Below, piece after piece: positions 1-9,059 of a stretch of DNA of 64,000 bases. The notes below the pieces were generated by a model. That model did no database searches and was not told the DNA's origin. It saw only the letters and a program-made list of their open reading frames with translations. Made by a program: the position numbers and the translations under genes. The stretch is taken from positions 1 to 64,000 of the forward strand of contig NZ_JXMW01000012.1 in the NCBI RefSeq assembly GCF_002072215.1, read 5' to 3'. This DNA comes from Methanobrevibacter arboriphilus JCM 13429 = DSM 1125. Its GTDB lineage: Archaea; Methanobacteriota; Methanobacteria; Methanobacteriales; Methanobacteriaceae. Each line of letters starts with the position of its first letter. Position 1 is the first letter of the stretch.

Positions 1-382
1 TTAAATTATTACCTAAAATTATTATCTAAATTATTTTTTAAATTATCTTTTAAATTAAAAATAATTTTTATTTAAAAATAATTTAAAAATAAATTTAAAA
101 ATAATTTAAAAATAATTTAAAAATAATTAAAAATAATTAAAATAATTAAAATAATTAAAATAATTAAAATAATTAAAATAATTAAAATAATTAAAATAAT
201 TAAAATAATTAAAATAATTAAAATAATTAAAATAATTAAAATAATTAAAATAATTAAAATAATTAAAATAATTAAAATAATTAAAATAATTAAAATAATT
301 AAAATAATTAAAATAATTAAAATAATTAAAATAATTAAAAACAACACTAATAACTATATAAATATAATGTTTTCTAAAAATA
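1..382. repeat. 9-bp AT-only tandem repeat array at the left edge
   Basis: The stretch contains no plausible gene. From about 132 to 340 the unit AATTAAAAT (9 bp) is repeated about 23 times almost without variation, preceded by looser 10-bp versions of the same motif. Because the period is a multiple of three, an artificial open frame of Leu/Ile repeats runs through it; this is a by-product of the repeat. The array lies just downstream of the MarR gene, which ends at 383 on the minus strand, so it occupies that gene's 3' flank. Confidence 0.9.
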
Positions 383-1018
383 TTATTGTTTTTTAAATCT
401 TTTCACTCTAAACTCTCCTCTTTTTCTAAAAAAATCTTTTCTAGACATATTACCTCTAAAATGATGTCCTTTAAATGGATGGCCTCTAGAATGGTACATC
501 TTATGAAAAGTATCAAAGTCTCCAAAATCATCAAAATTTTCTCTTTCTTCAATAATTGAATTCAAAGAAGCCTTAGCTAAAGATTTTAATATTTTTTTTA
601 ATCCTTCTTCATCTAAATCAGGGAATTCTTTAATGAAATTCTTTAAAAGAATATTATCCCAATTTTCTTCAATTTTTTCAATTTTAGAGGCGATAACTTT
701 TCCTTTATTAGTTAAAAAAACTTCATTTTTTCTTTTATTGTCTTTAGCAACTCTCCTCTCAATTATATCTTTTTCATCAAGTTTTTTAAGAGTTTTAGCT
801 GTTACTGCTCTGCTTAAAAGTAATTTGGATGTTAAATCACTTTGATAAAGTGGTTCATGCATTAACTCTAATATAAAAGGAATTTGACCAGGAGTCACGT
901 CCAAGTAAGCTAATTGATGCATTAAATAATGTTTATATGATTTATGAATAATTTTAACTAGATCACTTATTAAAAATTCATCCATTAAACTTTTATCGAC
1001 TTTTTCATCTAAATCCAT
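383..1018 (-). CDS. MarR-family transcriptional regulator with basic His/Phe-rich tail
   Basis: This is probably a winged-helix DNA-binding repressor or activator of the MarR family, 211 aa. The N-terminal helices and the winged helix (about residues 40-120) fit the family, including the recognition-helix segment LLLSRAVTAKTLKKL and the wing RRVAKDNKRKNEVFLT. Residues about 165-211 form an unusual tail rich in Phe, His, Gly, Arg and Lys (for example HSRGHPFKGHHFRG). The tail lies outside the MarR fold and might bind metal or nucleic acid; that is inference. The ATG follows a GGGGAT ribosome-binding site. It is the last of three co-directional genes (hisG, FAH hydrolase, this gene) with a 21-bp gap before it, so co-transcription is likely. 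Its ligand and targets cannot be read from the sequence. Confidence 0.85.
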   Translation of the reverse strand: MDLDEKVDKSLMDEFLISDLVKIIHKSYKHYLMHQLAYLDVTPGQIPFILELMHEPLYQSDLTSKLLLSRAVTAKTLKKLDEKDIIERRVAKDNKRKNEVFLTNKGKVIASKIEKIEENWDNILLKNFIKEFPDLDEEGLKKILKSLAKASLNSIIEERENFDDFGDFDTFHKMYHSRGHPFKGHHFRGNMSRKDFFRKRGEFRVKRFKKQ

Positions 1019-1039
1019 ATAATCCCCTTATTTAAAAAA

Positions 1040-1870
1040 TCAAATGACTTTATTAGTTAGTGTTCCAATGCCTTCGATTGTTACTTCAGATATATCTCCC
1101 TTATTCATCTGTCCAACACCTGAAGGAGTCCCAGTAGCAATTATATCACCAGCATTTAAAGTCATTATACTTGAAATAAACTCAACAAGATCTTTTGGAG
1201 AAAAAATCATGTTTTTAGTATTAGATTCTTGTTTAACTTTATTATTAATATATAAAGATATATTTTGATTCATAGGATCCATTTCTGTTTCAATATAAGG
1301 ACCAATCGGAGCAAATGTATCAAAACTCTTAGCTCTAGTCCATTGTTCATCTTTTCTTTGAATATCTCTAGCAGTAACATCATTTAATATTGTATAACCA
1401 CCAATATGATCATCAGCATCATCAAAACTAATATTTTTCCCAGTTTTAGATATTATAATAGCTAATTCTGCTTCATAATCTACCTCAGAGGACATTTCAG
1501 GATATATGATATCGTCTAGATGAGCAATTACAGAAGAAGGAGGCTTTAAAAAAATTTTAGGTTCATCAGGTAGTTCCATGCCAAGTTCTTGAGCATGATC
1601 TTTATAATTTAAACCAATACAAATAATTTTTGAAGGATTGGTAGGTGGAGCAAAAATAACATCTTCAAGAGAATAGCTATTTAAAATCTGATCTTCAAGA
1701 TATCCCTCATTTTGCCAATTATTTAAAACAATTTCAAGTGGATCAATCAATGAAACAATCTTTTCACCATCAAAATAACCACTTTTAATATTAGAGGAAT
1801 CAAAAGAACAATTCATAATATCATTATCATTACAAAGAAAATCATTAACAAAAAATCTTAAAAACTTCAT
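1040..1870 (-). CDS. Fumarylacetoacetate hydrolase (FAH) family protein
   Basis: This 276-aa protein belongs to the FAH family, whose members hydrolyse or decarboxylate 2-keto acid and acylpyruvate-type substrates using a divalent metal. The metal-site segments are visible: DYEAELA supplies the acidic ligands, GYTILNDVTARDIQ carries the conserved Asp/Arg, and GDIIATGTPSGVG is the C-terminal family signature. The open frame can start four codons earlier, but the second ATG at 1870 has a GAGGA ribosome-binding site at the right distance, so I chose it. It sits between hisG and the MarR gene in one apparent transcription unit. The substrate is unknown. Many archaea carry a close relative of unknown role, so the family call is firm and the reaction is not. 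Confidence 0.87.
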   Translation of the reverse strand: MKFLRFFVNDFLCNDNDIMNCSFDSSNIKSGYFDGEKIVSLIDPLEIVLNNWQNEGYLEDQILNSYSLEDVIFAPPTNPSKIICIGLNYKDHAQELGMELPDEPKIFLKPPSSVIAHLDDIIYPEMSSEVDYEAELAIIISKTGKNISFDDADDHIGGYTILNDVTARDIQRKDEQWTRAKSFDTFAPIGPYIETEMDPMNQNISLYINNKVKQESNTKNMIFSPKDLVEFISSIMTLNAGDIIATGTPSGVGQMNKGDISEVTIEGIGTLTNKVI

Positions 1871-1903
1871 ATAATTCCTCATCAGTATTTAATAATGAAT
1901 AAT

Positions 1904-2776
1904 TTAAATAATCCTTTCTATAGGTACAACTAATATATCTCTAGCACCTGAATTTTTAAGTTTATTTACAAGATCAAAAACTTCTTCCTCATCTACAACA
2001 GCTTGAACAGCTACAGTATCCTCCCTATCAGATAAAACCTCTGAAACAGTAGGGCCAGTCATTGAAGGCATTAAATCTTTAATAATTTGTAAATTATCCT
2101 TTGAAACATTCATCATTAGTAATTTTTTCCTTTCTGCTTCAATAACACCATTAATACTAATATTAACAGTGCCTATAAGATTTTTCTTTTCATTATTGTT
2201 AAAATATTCATCTTTATTAGCAATAAGCTTTATTGAGCTATCTAAAATATTATCAATAATTTTAAGATGATTCATTTTTAAAGTAGTTCCAGTACTAGTT
2301 AAATCTGCTATAATATCAGCTATCCCAATGAAAGGAGCTATTTCTGTTGAACCAGTGAGCTCAACAATTTTTGCATTAATTCCATGACTTTTAAGATAAG
2401 AGTCAGTTAAATTAGGAAATTCAGTTGCTACAACAATCTCTGATTTAATATCATCAAGAGAATTAATATCAGAATCCTCAGGAGAAGCAAGAACTAAGCT
2501 AGTTTGACCAAATTTAAGATCAGTTAAAATTTCAACATCAGAATTGCTTTCTTTGATTAAATCTAAGCCAGTAATTCCCATGTCCACTATACCATCAGCT
2601 ACAAATTCAGGAATATCAGCTGCACGAGCAAACATTACACTAATATCAGAATTATGAGTGTTTGAAAATAATTTTCTATTAGAAGCATCTTTAAGTCCTA
2701 GGCCAGCTTTTTCTAAGATAGCTACTGCAGGATCACTAATTCGCCCTTTAGACGGAATTGCAATTTTAATTTTCAT
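1904..2776 (-). CDS. hisG: ATP phosphoribosyltransferase, long form
   Basis: HisG catalyses the first step of histidine synthesis, condensing ATP with PRPP to give phosphoribosyl-ATP, in the cytoplasm. At 290 aa it is the long, self-regulated form: the catalytic bilobal domain occupies about residues 1-215, and a ferredoxin-like C-terminal domain (about 216-290, containing the segment ending KNSGARDILVVPIERII) would carry the histidine feedback site. The segment DLTSTGTTLKMNHLK is the PRPP-binding loop of the family. The ATG has an AAGGAG ribosome-binding site. No other his genes adjoin it; hisB is at 54.1 kb, so the pathway genes are scattered. It is divergent from dadD and leads the group with the FAH hydrolase and the MarR gene. 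Confidence 0.96.
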   Translation of the reverse strand: MKIKIAIPSKGRISDPAVAILEKAGLGLKDASNRKLFSNTHNSDISVMFARAADIPEFVADGIVDMGITGLDLIKESNSDVEILTDLKFGQTSLVLASPEDSDINSLDDIKSEIVVATEFPNLTDSYLKSHGINAKIVELTGSTEIAPFIGIADIIADLTSTGTTLKMNHLKIIDNILDSSIKLIANKDEYFNNNEKKNLIGTVNISINGVIEAERKKLLMMNVSKDNLQIIKDLMPSMTGPTVSEVLSDREDTVAVQAVVDEEEVFDLVNKLKNSGARDILVVPIERII

Positions 2777-3228
2777 TATTTCTCCTTATTATATCTGTTT
2801 TTAGTTATTATGTACTTTTATACAATTTTTATAAAATTATATAAAACCATATGAGTTTATATAACTTTATATAAGTTTATATGGGTTTATGTGAGTTTAT
2901 GTGAGTTTATGTGAGTTTGTATTAGTCAATATGATTTAGTATGAATTATTATGGTTTTATAATAGATATAATTTATATAATTTTATATTGAATTTTATAT
3001 TGTTATCTTTATTATTTTATTTTATTTTTTTATATTATTATTTTTTATATTGTTTTTATTTTTATCAATATTATATTAAATATCACGTTATATAAAATAA
3101 TAGATTAGTATCATAAAATTGCAAATAATAATATAAAAAAATAAAATAAAATAATAAAATAATTACTACATATAAATAAAAACTATTTATTAATATATAA
3201 CAAGTAAATTTGATAAATGGGTGATACA
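2777..3228. repeat. Divergent intergenic region with a 10-bp tandem repeat
   Basis: This spacer separates hisG (minus) from dadD (plus) and must hold both promoters, but no single TATA element stands out among many. Between about 2873 and 2920 a degenerate 10-bp unit close to GTTTATGTGA is repeated in tandem, three copies being identical. The rest is low-complexity AT-rich DNA with no open frame showing coding character. Confidence 0.7.
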
Positions 3229-4572
3229 ATGGAAACAAAAAATATTCTAATTAAAAATGCAACAATATTAAATCCAAAATCAGCAGAAAAAGATAACATA
3301 GAGTCTTTTAAAGGAGATCTATTAATCGAAAACGATAAAATAGCTGAAATATCTAAAAAAAATGAGGAACTCATAAATTCAAAAGGTGTAGAAAAGATTA
3401 TTGATGGAAAAAACAAAATATTAATGCCAGGCCTGATTAACACACATACACATATATCTATGAATCTTCTTAGGGGATTAGCTGATGATATGGCTCTTGA
3501 TGAATGGTTAAACAATCATATATGGCCAACTGAAGCTGGATTAAATGGAGAATATTGCTATGATGGTGCACTTTTAGCAATTACAGAAATGATTAAATCT
3601 GGTACAACAACCTTCAATGATATGTATTTTTTCATGGAAGATGTAGCTAAAGCTGTAAATGAATCAGGAATAAGGGGATGTCTTTCTTATGGAATGATTG
3701 ATTTTGGTGATGAGGAAAAACGTGAAAATGAATTTAAAGAAAACATAAAATTAATAAAAAATTGTAATGATACTGCTGAAGGAAGAATAAAAACATTTTT
3801 TGGACCACATGCAACATTTACAGCATCAAAAGAGTTATTAGAAAGAGTAAGATATGAAGCTAATAAATACAATGTTGGAATCCACATACATATGAATGAA
3901 ACAAAAAAAGAAATTGAAGATGTTAAAGAAGCTACTGGAAAACTTCCATTTGAATATTTAGAAGATATTGGATTTTTAAATAGTGATGTTTTAGCTGCAC
4001 ATGGAGTGTGGTTGTCTAAAGAAGAAATAGAAATTATAAAAAAAAGAGATGTCAAAATATCTCATAATCCTTGTAGTAATATGAAATTAGCCTCAGGAAT
4101 AGCTCCAGTGCAAGAATTATTATCAAAAAATGTATGTGTAGGGCTTGGAACTGATAGTGTAGCTTCAAATAATAATTTAGATATGTTTGAAGAGATGAAA
4201 TTTGCTTCACTTCTTCAAAAAGTAAATAATATGAATCCTGAATCTTTAAATTCCAATCAAACAATAAAAATGGCAACAATTAATGGAGCTAATGCTTTAA
4301 ATCTCGAAAAAGAAGTAGGTTCAATTGAAATTGGTAAAAAAGCAGACTTAATATTAATAGATAATAAATCAGTTAATTTAAATCCAATGAGTGAAAAGAT
4401 TAGTTCAAATCTTGTTTATGCAGCTAATGGATCTAATGTGAATACAACCATTTGTAATGGTAAAATATTGATGGAAGATAAGAAATTAATAACATTAAAT
4501 GAAAGTAAAATTATTGAAAAAGCTAATAAATCTATTAAAGAGTTAAAAGAAATAAGAGAAGAATCAAAATAA
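3229..4572 (+). CDS. dadD: Amidohydrolase, 5'-deoxyadenosine / SAH / MTA deaminase family
   Basis: This 447-aa enzyme is a metal-dependent adenosine-type deaminase of the MtaD/SsnA-like amidohydrolase family. In methanogens the characterised member (MJ1541 of M. jannaschii) deaminates 5'-deoxyadenosine released by radical SAM enzymes, and also S-adenosylhomocysteine and methylthioadenosine. Visible motifs are HTHTHISMNLLRG (metal-binding His pair), FGPHATFTAS, HIHMNETKKE, AAHGVWL and GLGTDSVASNNNLDMF, which carries the catalytic Asp. An upstream in-frame ATG exists, but GGTGAT lies just before the ATG at 3229, which I take as the start. It is convergent with tfrA. The gene symbol rests on family similarity; preference for deoxyadenosine over SAH is not visible. 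Confidence 0.88.
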   Translation: METKNILIKNATILNPKSAEKDNIESFKGDLLIENDKIAEISKKNEELINSKGVEKIIDGKNKILMPGLINTHTHISMNLLRGLADDMALDEWLNNHIWPTEAGLNGEYCYDGALLAITEMIKSGTTTFNDMYFFMEDVAKAVNESGIRGCLSYGMIDFGDEEKRENEFKENIKLIKNCNDTAEGRIKTFFGPHATFTASKELLERVRYEANKYNVGIHIHMNETKKEIEDVKEATGKLPFEYLEDIGFLNSDVLAAHGVWLSKEEIEIIKKRDVKISHNPCSNMKLASGIAPVQELLSKNVCVGLGTDSVASNNNLDMFEEMKFASLLQKVNNMNPESLNSNQTIKMATINGANALNLEKEVGSIEIGKKADLILIDNKSVNLNPMSEKISSNLVYAANGSNVNTTICNGKILMEDKKLITLNESKIIEKANKSIKELKEIREESK

Positions 4573-4612
4573 GTAATAAAAAATTAAAGATATAAGAAAA
4601 GATCACTAATTA

Positions 4613-4648
4613 CATCTTTATCTACTTACACATCTTTATCTACTTACA
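4613..4648. repeat. 18-bp tandem duplication across the tfrA stop codon
   Basis: The 18-bp unit CATCTTTATCTACTTACA occurs twice head to tail (4613-4630 and 4631-4648) with no mismatch. The second copy contains the last codons and the stop codon of tfrA (4636-4638, minus strand); the first copy is its downstream flank. It lies between two convergent genes. Confidence 0.92.
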
Positions 4649-6285
4649 CATTTAACACTATTATTCTTATTCATTACAATACTCTTTTTCCATTCTTCTT
4701 TTGTATCAGGGAAATCTTCTCTAAAATGAGCTCCACGACTTTCTTTTCTAATTAAAGCTGATTTTACAGTTAATTCAGCAATTTCAATCATGTTAATAAC
4801 TTCTAAAGCTTCTTGAAGCCCTTTATTATAATGTGTTTCATTATTAACATCCATATCATTTAATTTTTCTTTTAATGTCCTAATATGAGATAAAGCTTCT
4901 TTTAAGTCTTTCTCATTTCTGATTATAGCTACTTTATCCCACATTAAATTTTGAAGCTCTTTTTTAATCTCAAATGGTAGAATAGGTCCTTTCTTAAATA
5001 GTTTATTTATTCTATCAATTTCATTTTTGATTTCTTCATTGTTAATTCCAAAATCAGAGCTTTTTGCAGCTTTTGATGCTGAAATTCCTGCTCTTTTTCC
5101 AAACACTTGAGTATCAGCTAATGCATTTCCACCAAGACGATTAGCTCCATGAACTCCCCCAGCAGCCTCTCCTGCAGCAAATAAATTGCTAACAGTGGAC
5201 TTACAGTTTTCATCAATTCTAATTCCACCCATAAAATGATGAGCAGTTGGAGCTACTTCCATAGGTTGTTTTCTTATATCAACACCAACATCAAGGAACT
5301 GGAAAAGCATTGTTTCAAGTTTTTCCTCAATAACCTCATCATCAAGATGAGTAACATCAAGATAAACTCCCCTATTTTCATTTCCACGCCCACATCTTAT
5401 TTCATTATAAATAGCTCTTGAAACAACATCACGAGTGGCTAATTCTTTTCTATCATCATAATTACCCATGAAACGCTCATTATTTTTGTTTAAAAGAATT
5501 CCTCCTTCACCACGAACAGCTTCTGTAACAAGAATTCCTTTTCTTGAATCAGGATATAACATTCCAGTTGGATGAAATTGAATTTCCTCCATATCAATAA
5601 GGTCTGCCCCTACATTGTAAGCTAATGCAAAGCCATCCCCATTTTTTTGAAGTGTATTAGAAGTTACTGGATAAAGCTGACCAGCTCCACCAGTAGCTAA
5701 GATTACAGCTTTTGATTGGAAAAAAATGATTTCTGAGTTTTTTAAAGATAATCCCACTGCACCAATAACTTTTTGTTTAGAATCATCGGGTATTAGTGAA
5801 GTTATCATAACTTCATCAATTGTAGGAATTTTTTTCTTTATTATCTCCTCTTTTAAAGCCATCATTATCTCATGCCCAGTCCGATCACCTTGAAAACAAG
5901 TTCTTCTGAATGTTTGACCTCCAAATGGTCTTTGATTTAGTTCACCCGAATCTTGTCTATCAAAAAGAGCACCATACTCTTCAAGATCGATTAATCTATC
6001 TGTAGCTTCATCTACTAATATTCTTGCTAATTTAGAATCATTAAGATAGCTACCACCTTTTATAGTATCCTTAAAATGAATATCCTTAGTATCCTCCTCA
6101 TCGACAAATGCAAAAGCTGCATTGTAACCTCCTTCAGCCATTCCAGTACAACCGGATCTAAATGAAAGTCCTTTAGAAATTATCAAAGGATTAAGACCAT
6201 TATTGGAAATTTCGATTGCTGCACGGCATCCAGCACCCCCTGAGCCAATAATAAGAACATCTGATTTAATAATTCTAGTTTCCAT
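4636..6285 (-). CDS. tfrA: Fumarate reductase (CoM/CoB-dependent) flavoprotein subunit TfrA
   Basis: This 549-aa flavoprotein matches subunit A of the thiol:fumarate reductase of Methanobacteriales, which reduces fumarate to succinate in the incomplete reductive citrate cycle with coenzymes M and B as donors. Residues about 9-26 form the FAD dinucleotide fold (IIGSGGAGCRAA). Further family motifs are FHPTGMLYP in the active-site region, GGILLN and the FAD-binding HGANRLGGNALAD. The length fits TfrA. L-aspartate oxidase (NadB) is the main alternative in this superfamily. Subunit B is not adjacent. No clear ribosome-binding site precedes the ATG, so the mRNA may be leaderless. The gene is divergent from sepS. 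Confidence 0.87.
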   Translation of the reverse strand: METRIIKSDVLIIGSGGAGCRAAIEISNNGLNPLIISKGLSFRSGCTGMAEGGYNAAFAFVDEEDTKDIHFKDTIKGGSYLNDSKLARILVDEATDRLIDLEEYGALFDRQDSGELNQRPFGGQTFRRTCFQGDRTGHEIMMALKEEIIKKKIPTIDEVMITSLIPDDSKQKVIGAVGLSLKNSEIIFFQSKAVILATGGAGQLYPVTSNTLQKNGDGFALAYNVGADLIDMEEIQFHPTGMLYPDSRKGILVTEAVRGEGGILLNKNNERFMGNYDDRKELATRDVVSRAIYNEIRCGRGNENRGVYLDVTHLDDEVIEEKLETMLFQFLDVGVDIRKQPMEVAPTAHHFMGGIRIDENCKSTVSNLFAAGEAAGGVHGANRLGGNALADTQVFGKRAGISASKAAKSSDFGINNEEIKNEIDRINKLFKKGPILPFEIKKELQNLMWDKVAIIRNEKDLKEALSHIRTLKEKLNDMDVNNETHYNKGLQEALEVINMIEIAELTVKSALIRKESRGAHFREDFPDTKEEWKKSIVMNKNNSVKCVSR

Positions 6286-6740
6286 AATAGTAATATTTGA
6301 TATTAATTTTATAAATATTTTTATAAAATTACAATAATTTTATAAGATTATAATACTTTTATAAAGTTATAATGTTTTATAAAATTATGAAAAAGTGTTA
6401 AAATGTTTATAGTATATTAAAGATATAAATTATAAAAATATAAAATTAAATAATGGTTAAATTAAGGACATAAATAATAATAGTTAAAATAACTAAATGA
6501 ATAATAACATTCAAAATAAGAATATAAATAATAATAGTTAAAATAATGACGTAAATAATATTAATCAAATGATATAGGTAATAATAATCAATAGAACTAT
6601 TTGGATAATAATATAAATATTTTTAATATAAATATTTTTCAATATTATAAAAAAATATTAAATTGAATAAAAATAACTTATTAGAATAAATCATTATTAA
6701 ATAATCGTATCATGAAGTAATTATATCAGGAGGAACTAGA
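6286..6740. other. AT-rich divergent spacer between tfrA and sepS
   Basis: No gene is seen. The part next to tfrA carries several TTTTATAAA-like words (about 6310-6400), any of which could be a TATA element. The only distinct signal is the AGGAGG ribosome-binding site of sepS at 6728-6733. Confidence 0.6.
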
Positions 6741-8405
6741 TTGGATAAGAAAAAGATTATAAAATTAGCTAAAAAAGATTTTGAGCGTGCTTGGGTTGAA
6801 TCTGGAAATTTAGTAAAAAAATCACATCCTGATAAAGAATATCCTAGATTAAAATATGAAATAGGAAAATCACATATCTTAAATGATACAATAGCAATGC
6901 TTCGTGAAGCATACCTTAGACTTGGTTTCAGCGAAGCTGTTAATCCTTTATTTATTGATAAAAATGATGTTTACAAACAGTTTGGTCCTGAAGCTCCAGC
7001 TGTTCTTGATAGATGTTTCTATTTAGCAGGACTACCTCGTCCAGATATTGGAATAGGTGTAGATAAAATAAATTATATCAAAAAACTTGGAAAAGATATT
7101 ACTGATGAAAAAATAGCTAAGCTCCAAGAAGTCTTTAGAGGATACAAAAAAGGATATCTTGATGGAGACGATCTTGTATTGAAAGTTTCTGAAGCACTTG
7201 AAATAGACAATGAAGAAGGATTGAGTATTCTTGAAAAAGTTTTTCCAGAGATTAAAGATTTAATGCCTATTGCAAGTAACACCACACTTAGATCCCATAT
7301 GACTTCAGGATGGTTCATATCACTTGAAAAGATGGTTAAAAAATCTAAACCCCCATTAAAAATGTTTTCAATAGATAGATGTTTTAGAAGAGAGCAAAAA
7401 GAAGATTCTAGTCATCTTATGACCTATCATTCAGCATCATGTGTTATTGTAGATGATGAAGTGACTCTTGACATGGGGAAAGCTATTTCAGAAGCATTAC
7501 TTGAGTATTTTGGATTTTCTAAATTTAAATTTGTTCCTGATGAAAAAAAATCTAAATATTATATTCCAGAAACACAGACTGAGGTTTATGGATATCATCC
7601 TAAGTTAAATGAATGGGTTGAAATAGCTACCTTTGGACTTTATTCCCCAATAGCTCTTTCAAAATATGGAATTGAAAAAGAAGTGATGAATCTTGGTTTA
7701 GGTGTTGAAAGAATAGCTATGGTTTTAAATCAGATGAATGATGTTAGAAACTTAGTATATCCACAATTATATCAAAAATTAGAGCTTAGTGATCGTGATA
7801 TAGCTACAATGTTAAATTATAATTATTATCCTGTTACAGAAGAAGGGCAATCCCTAATGGAGAGCATTTTAAATGTTTGGACTAATGAAAAAGACTGTAA
7901 TTCTCCTTGTGAGTTTACAATATTTGAAGGGGAATTTTTAAATAAAGAAATATCAGTTAAAGCTTTTGAAGGGGAAAATAATGCTAAACTTCTTGGTCCT
8001 GCTTCAACAAACCATGTTTATATTTATGGTGGAAATATTCTTGGTATTCCAGAAAACATAGAGCTAAGTATTAAAAAAGTTGAGTTAAATCCTCAAGAAT
8101 ATAATGAAAAAGATATTATAAATGAAATACCAGATGATACAAAGATTATTTATGATGCAGTTAAAAATGGTGTTCCAACTAATATACGATATATAGATGC
8201 ATTAAGTGCAAAAACCGCTTATAAAATTGAAGAAGCAGTCCTTAGTAGATCAGAAGATTTAATATTTAGAAATACAATTGCAAGGGCTTTATCAGATGTT
8301 AATCTAAAGCTGGATAATATTGCTATGAATTATATTAATAATGAAAATAAATTAATTGATATTAGAGGACCAATATTTTCTACTATAAAATTAGAAGTTA
8401 AATAA
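6741..8405 (+). CDS. sepS: O-phosphoseryl-tRNA(Cys) ligase SepS
   Basis: SepS charges tRNA(Cys) with O-phosphoserine, the first step of the indirect route to cysteinyl-tRNA in methanogens; SepCysS then converts the product. The 554-aa protein has the class II synthetase core: motif 2 near residue 210 (FSIDRCFRREQKEDSSHLMT) with the SepS-type contact region, and motif 3 near residue 318 (LGLGVERIAMVL). The start is TTG, preceded by an exact AGGAGG at 6728-6733 with a 7-nt spacer, and no better ATG lies nearby. It is divergent from tfrA and followed closely by ribK, which may be co-transcribed. SepCysS is not in the window. Confidence 0.96.
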   Translation: MDKKKIIKLAKKDFERAWVESGNLVKKSHPDKEYPRLKYEIGKSHILNDTIAMLREAYLRLGFSEAVNPLFIDKNDVYKQFGPEAPAVLDRCFYLAGLPRPDIGIGVDKINYIKKLGKDITDEKIAKLQEVFRGYKKGYLDGDDLVLKVSEALEIDNEEGLSILEKVFPEIKDLMPIASNTTLRSHMTSGWFISLEKMVKKSKPPLKMFSIDRCFRREQKEDSSHLMTYHSASCVIVDDEVTLDMGKAISEALLEYFGFSKFKFVPDEKKSKYYIPETQTEVYGYHPKLNEWVEIATFGLYSPIALSKYGIEKEVMNLGLGVERIAMVLNQMNDVRNLVYPQLYQKLELSDRDIATMLNYNYYPVTEEGQSLMESILNVWTNEKDCNSPCEFTIFEGEFLNKEISVKAFEGENNAKLLGPASTNHVYIYGGNILGIPENIELSIKKVELNPQEYNEKDIINEIPDDTKIIYDAVKNGVPTNIRYIDALSAKTAYKIEEAVLSRSEDLIFRNTIARALSDVNLKLDNIAMNYINNENKLIDIRGPIFSTIKLEVK

Positions 8406-8430
8406 TAATTAAAAGATTATGATGGTTATT

Positions 8431-8829
8431 ATGGAAATCAAAGGATCAATAGCTACAGGATATGGAAAAGGAGCGTATTTTTTAGGACAAAAATTTTACA
8501 AGTCAAAATTCAATGAAAAATGTGGTTTTACACCATACCCCGGAACGCTTAATATAGTTGTTCCTGAAAAGTATTTGGACTCAATAAAAAGAATAAAGTC
8601 AAATACTAATAATATTATAAAACCAAGAGAAGGTTTTGGTGGTGTTAGATATATTAAAGCTAAATTAAAAGATCTAAATACCCAAAATACTGTTACTGGA
8701 GCTATAGTATTCCCAGATAAAACCACACATGAAGAAAATTATCTAGAATTTATAGCTAAAGAAAATCTTAGAAAAAAATTTAATTTAAAAGACGAAGACG
8801 AAGTTAAAATCAGTATTGATGAACAATAA
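8431..8829 (+). CDS. ribK: CTP-dependent riboflavin kinase
   Basis: RibK makes FMN from riboflavin using CTP, an archaeal enzyme unrelated in sequence to bacterial RibF. The protein is 132 aa from the ATG at 8431, like the stand-alone enzyme of M. jannaschii; it lacks the N-terminal DNA-binding domain found in the RbkR regulators of other archaea. Typical segments are GSIATGYGKGAYFLGQ, FTPYPGTLNIVV and EGFGGVRYIKAKL. The frame could start at 8419, but the family N-terminus begins at the third ATG (MEIKGSIATG). No strong ribosome-binding site is seen, which fits translation coupled to sepS just upstream. ribB follows 230 bp later, so two steps of flavin synthesis lie together. Confidence 0.92.
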   Translation: MEIKGSIATGYGKGAYFLGQKFYKSKFNEKCGFTPYPGTLNIVVPEKYLDSIKRIKSNTNNIIKPREGFGGVRYIKAKLKDLNTQNTVTGAIVFPDKTTHEENYLEFIAKENLRKKFNLKDEDEVKISIDEQ

Positions 8830-9059
8830 AGTAATAATAAATATTTATTAATGAAAAATTATTAAAATTATAAAAATAATAAAAATTGATTATAAAAAAT
8901 TCAAAATAATAAAAAATCAATGCATAAATAATTATTAAAAATTATTATAAGAATAATGAAAAATTGATTATAAAAATATAGGAATAATAAAAAATTAATG
9001 AATAATAAAAATTATATAGGTTTGAACTAATAGATATAAAAATAATAAATGGTGAAATC

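Noticed and set aside
132-340. CRISPR array
   Set aside because: The repeats here and at 23.5, 27.1, 47.5 and 57.8 kb are contiguous or simple direct repeats without unique spacers, and no cas genes are present.
117-347. Open frame encoding Leu/Ile repeats in the 9-bp array
   Set aside because: It is created by the repeat itself (period divisible by three) and has no ribosome-binding site or normal composition.
8419-9059. Riboflavin/FMN riboswitch at ribK-ribB
   Set aside because: No GC-rich structured leader exists; the spacer is low-complexity AT DNA, and RFN elements are bacterial.
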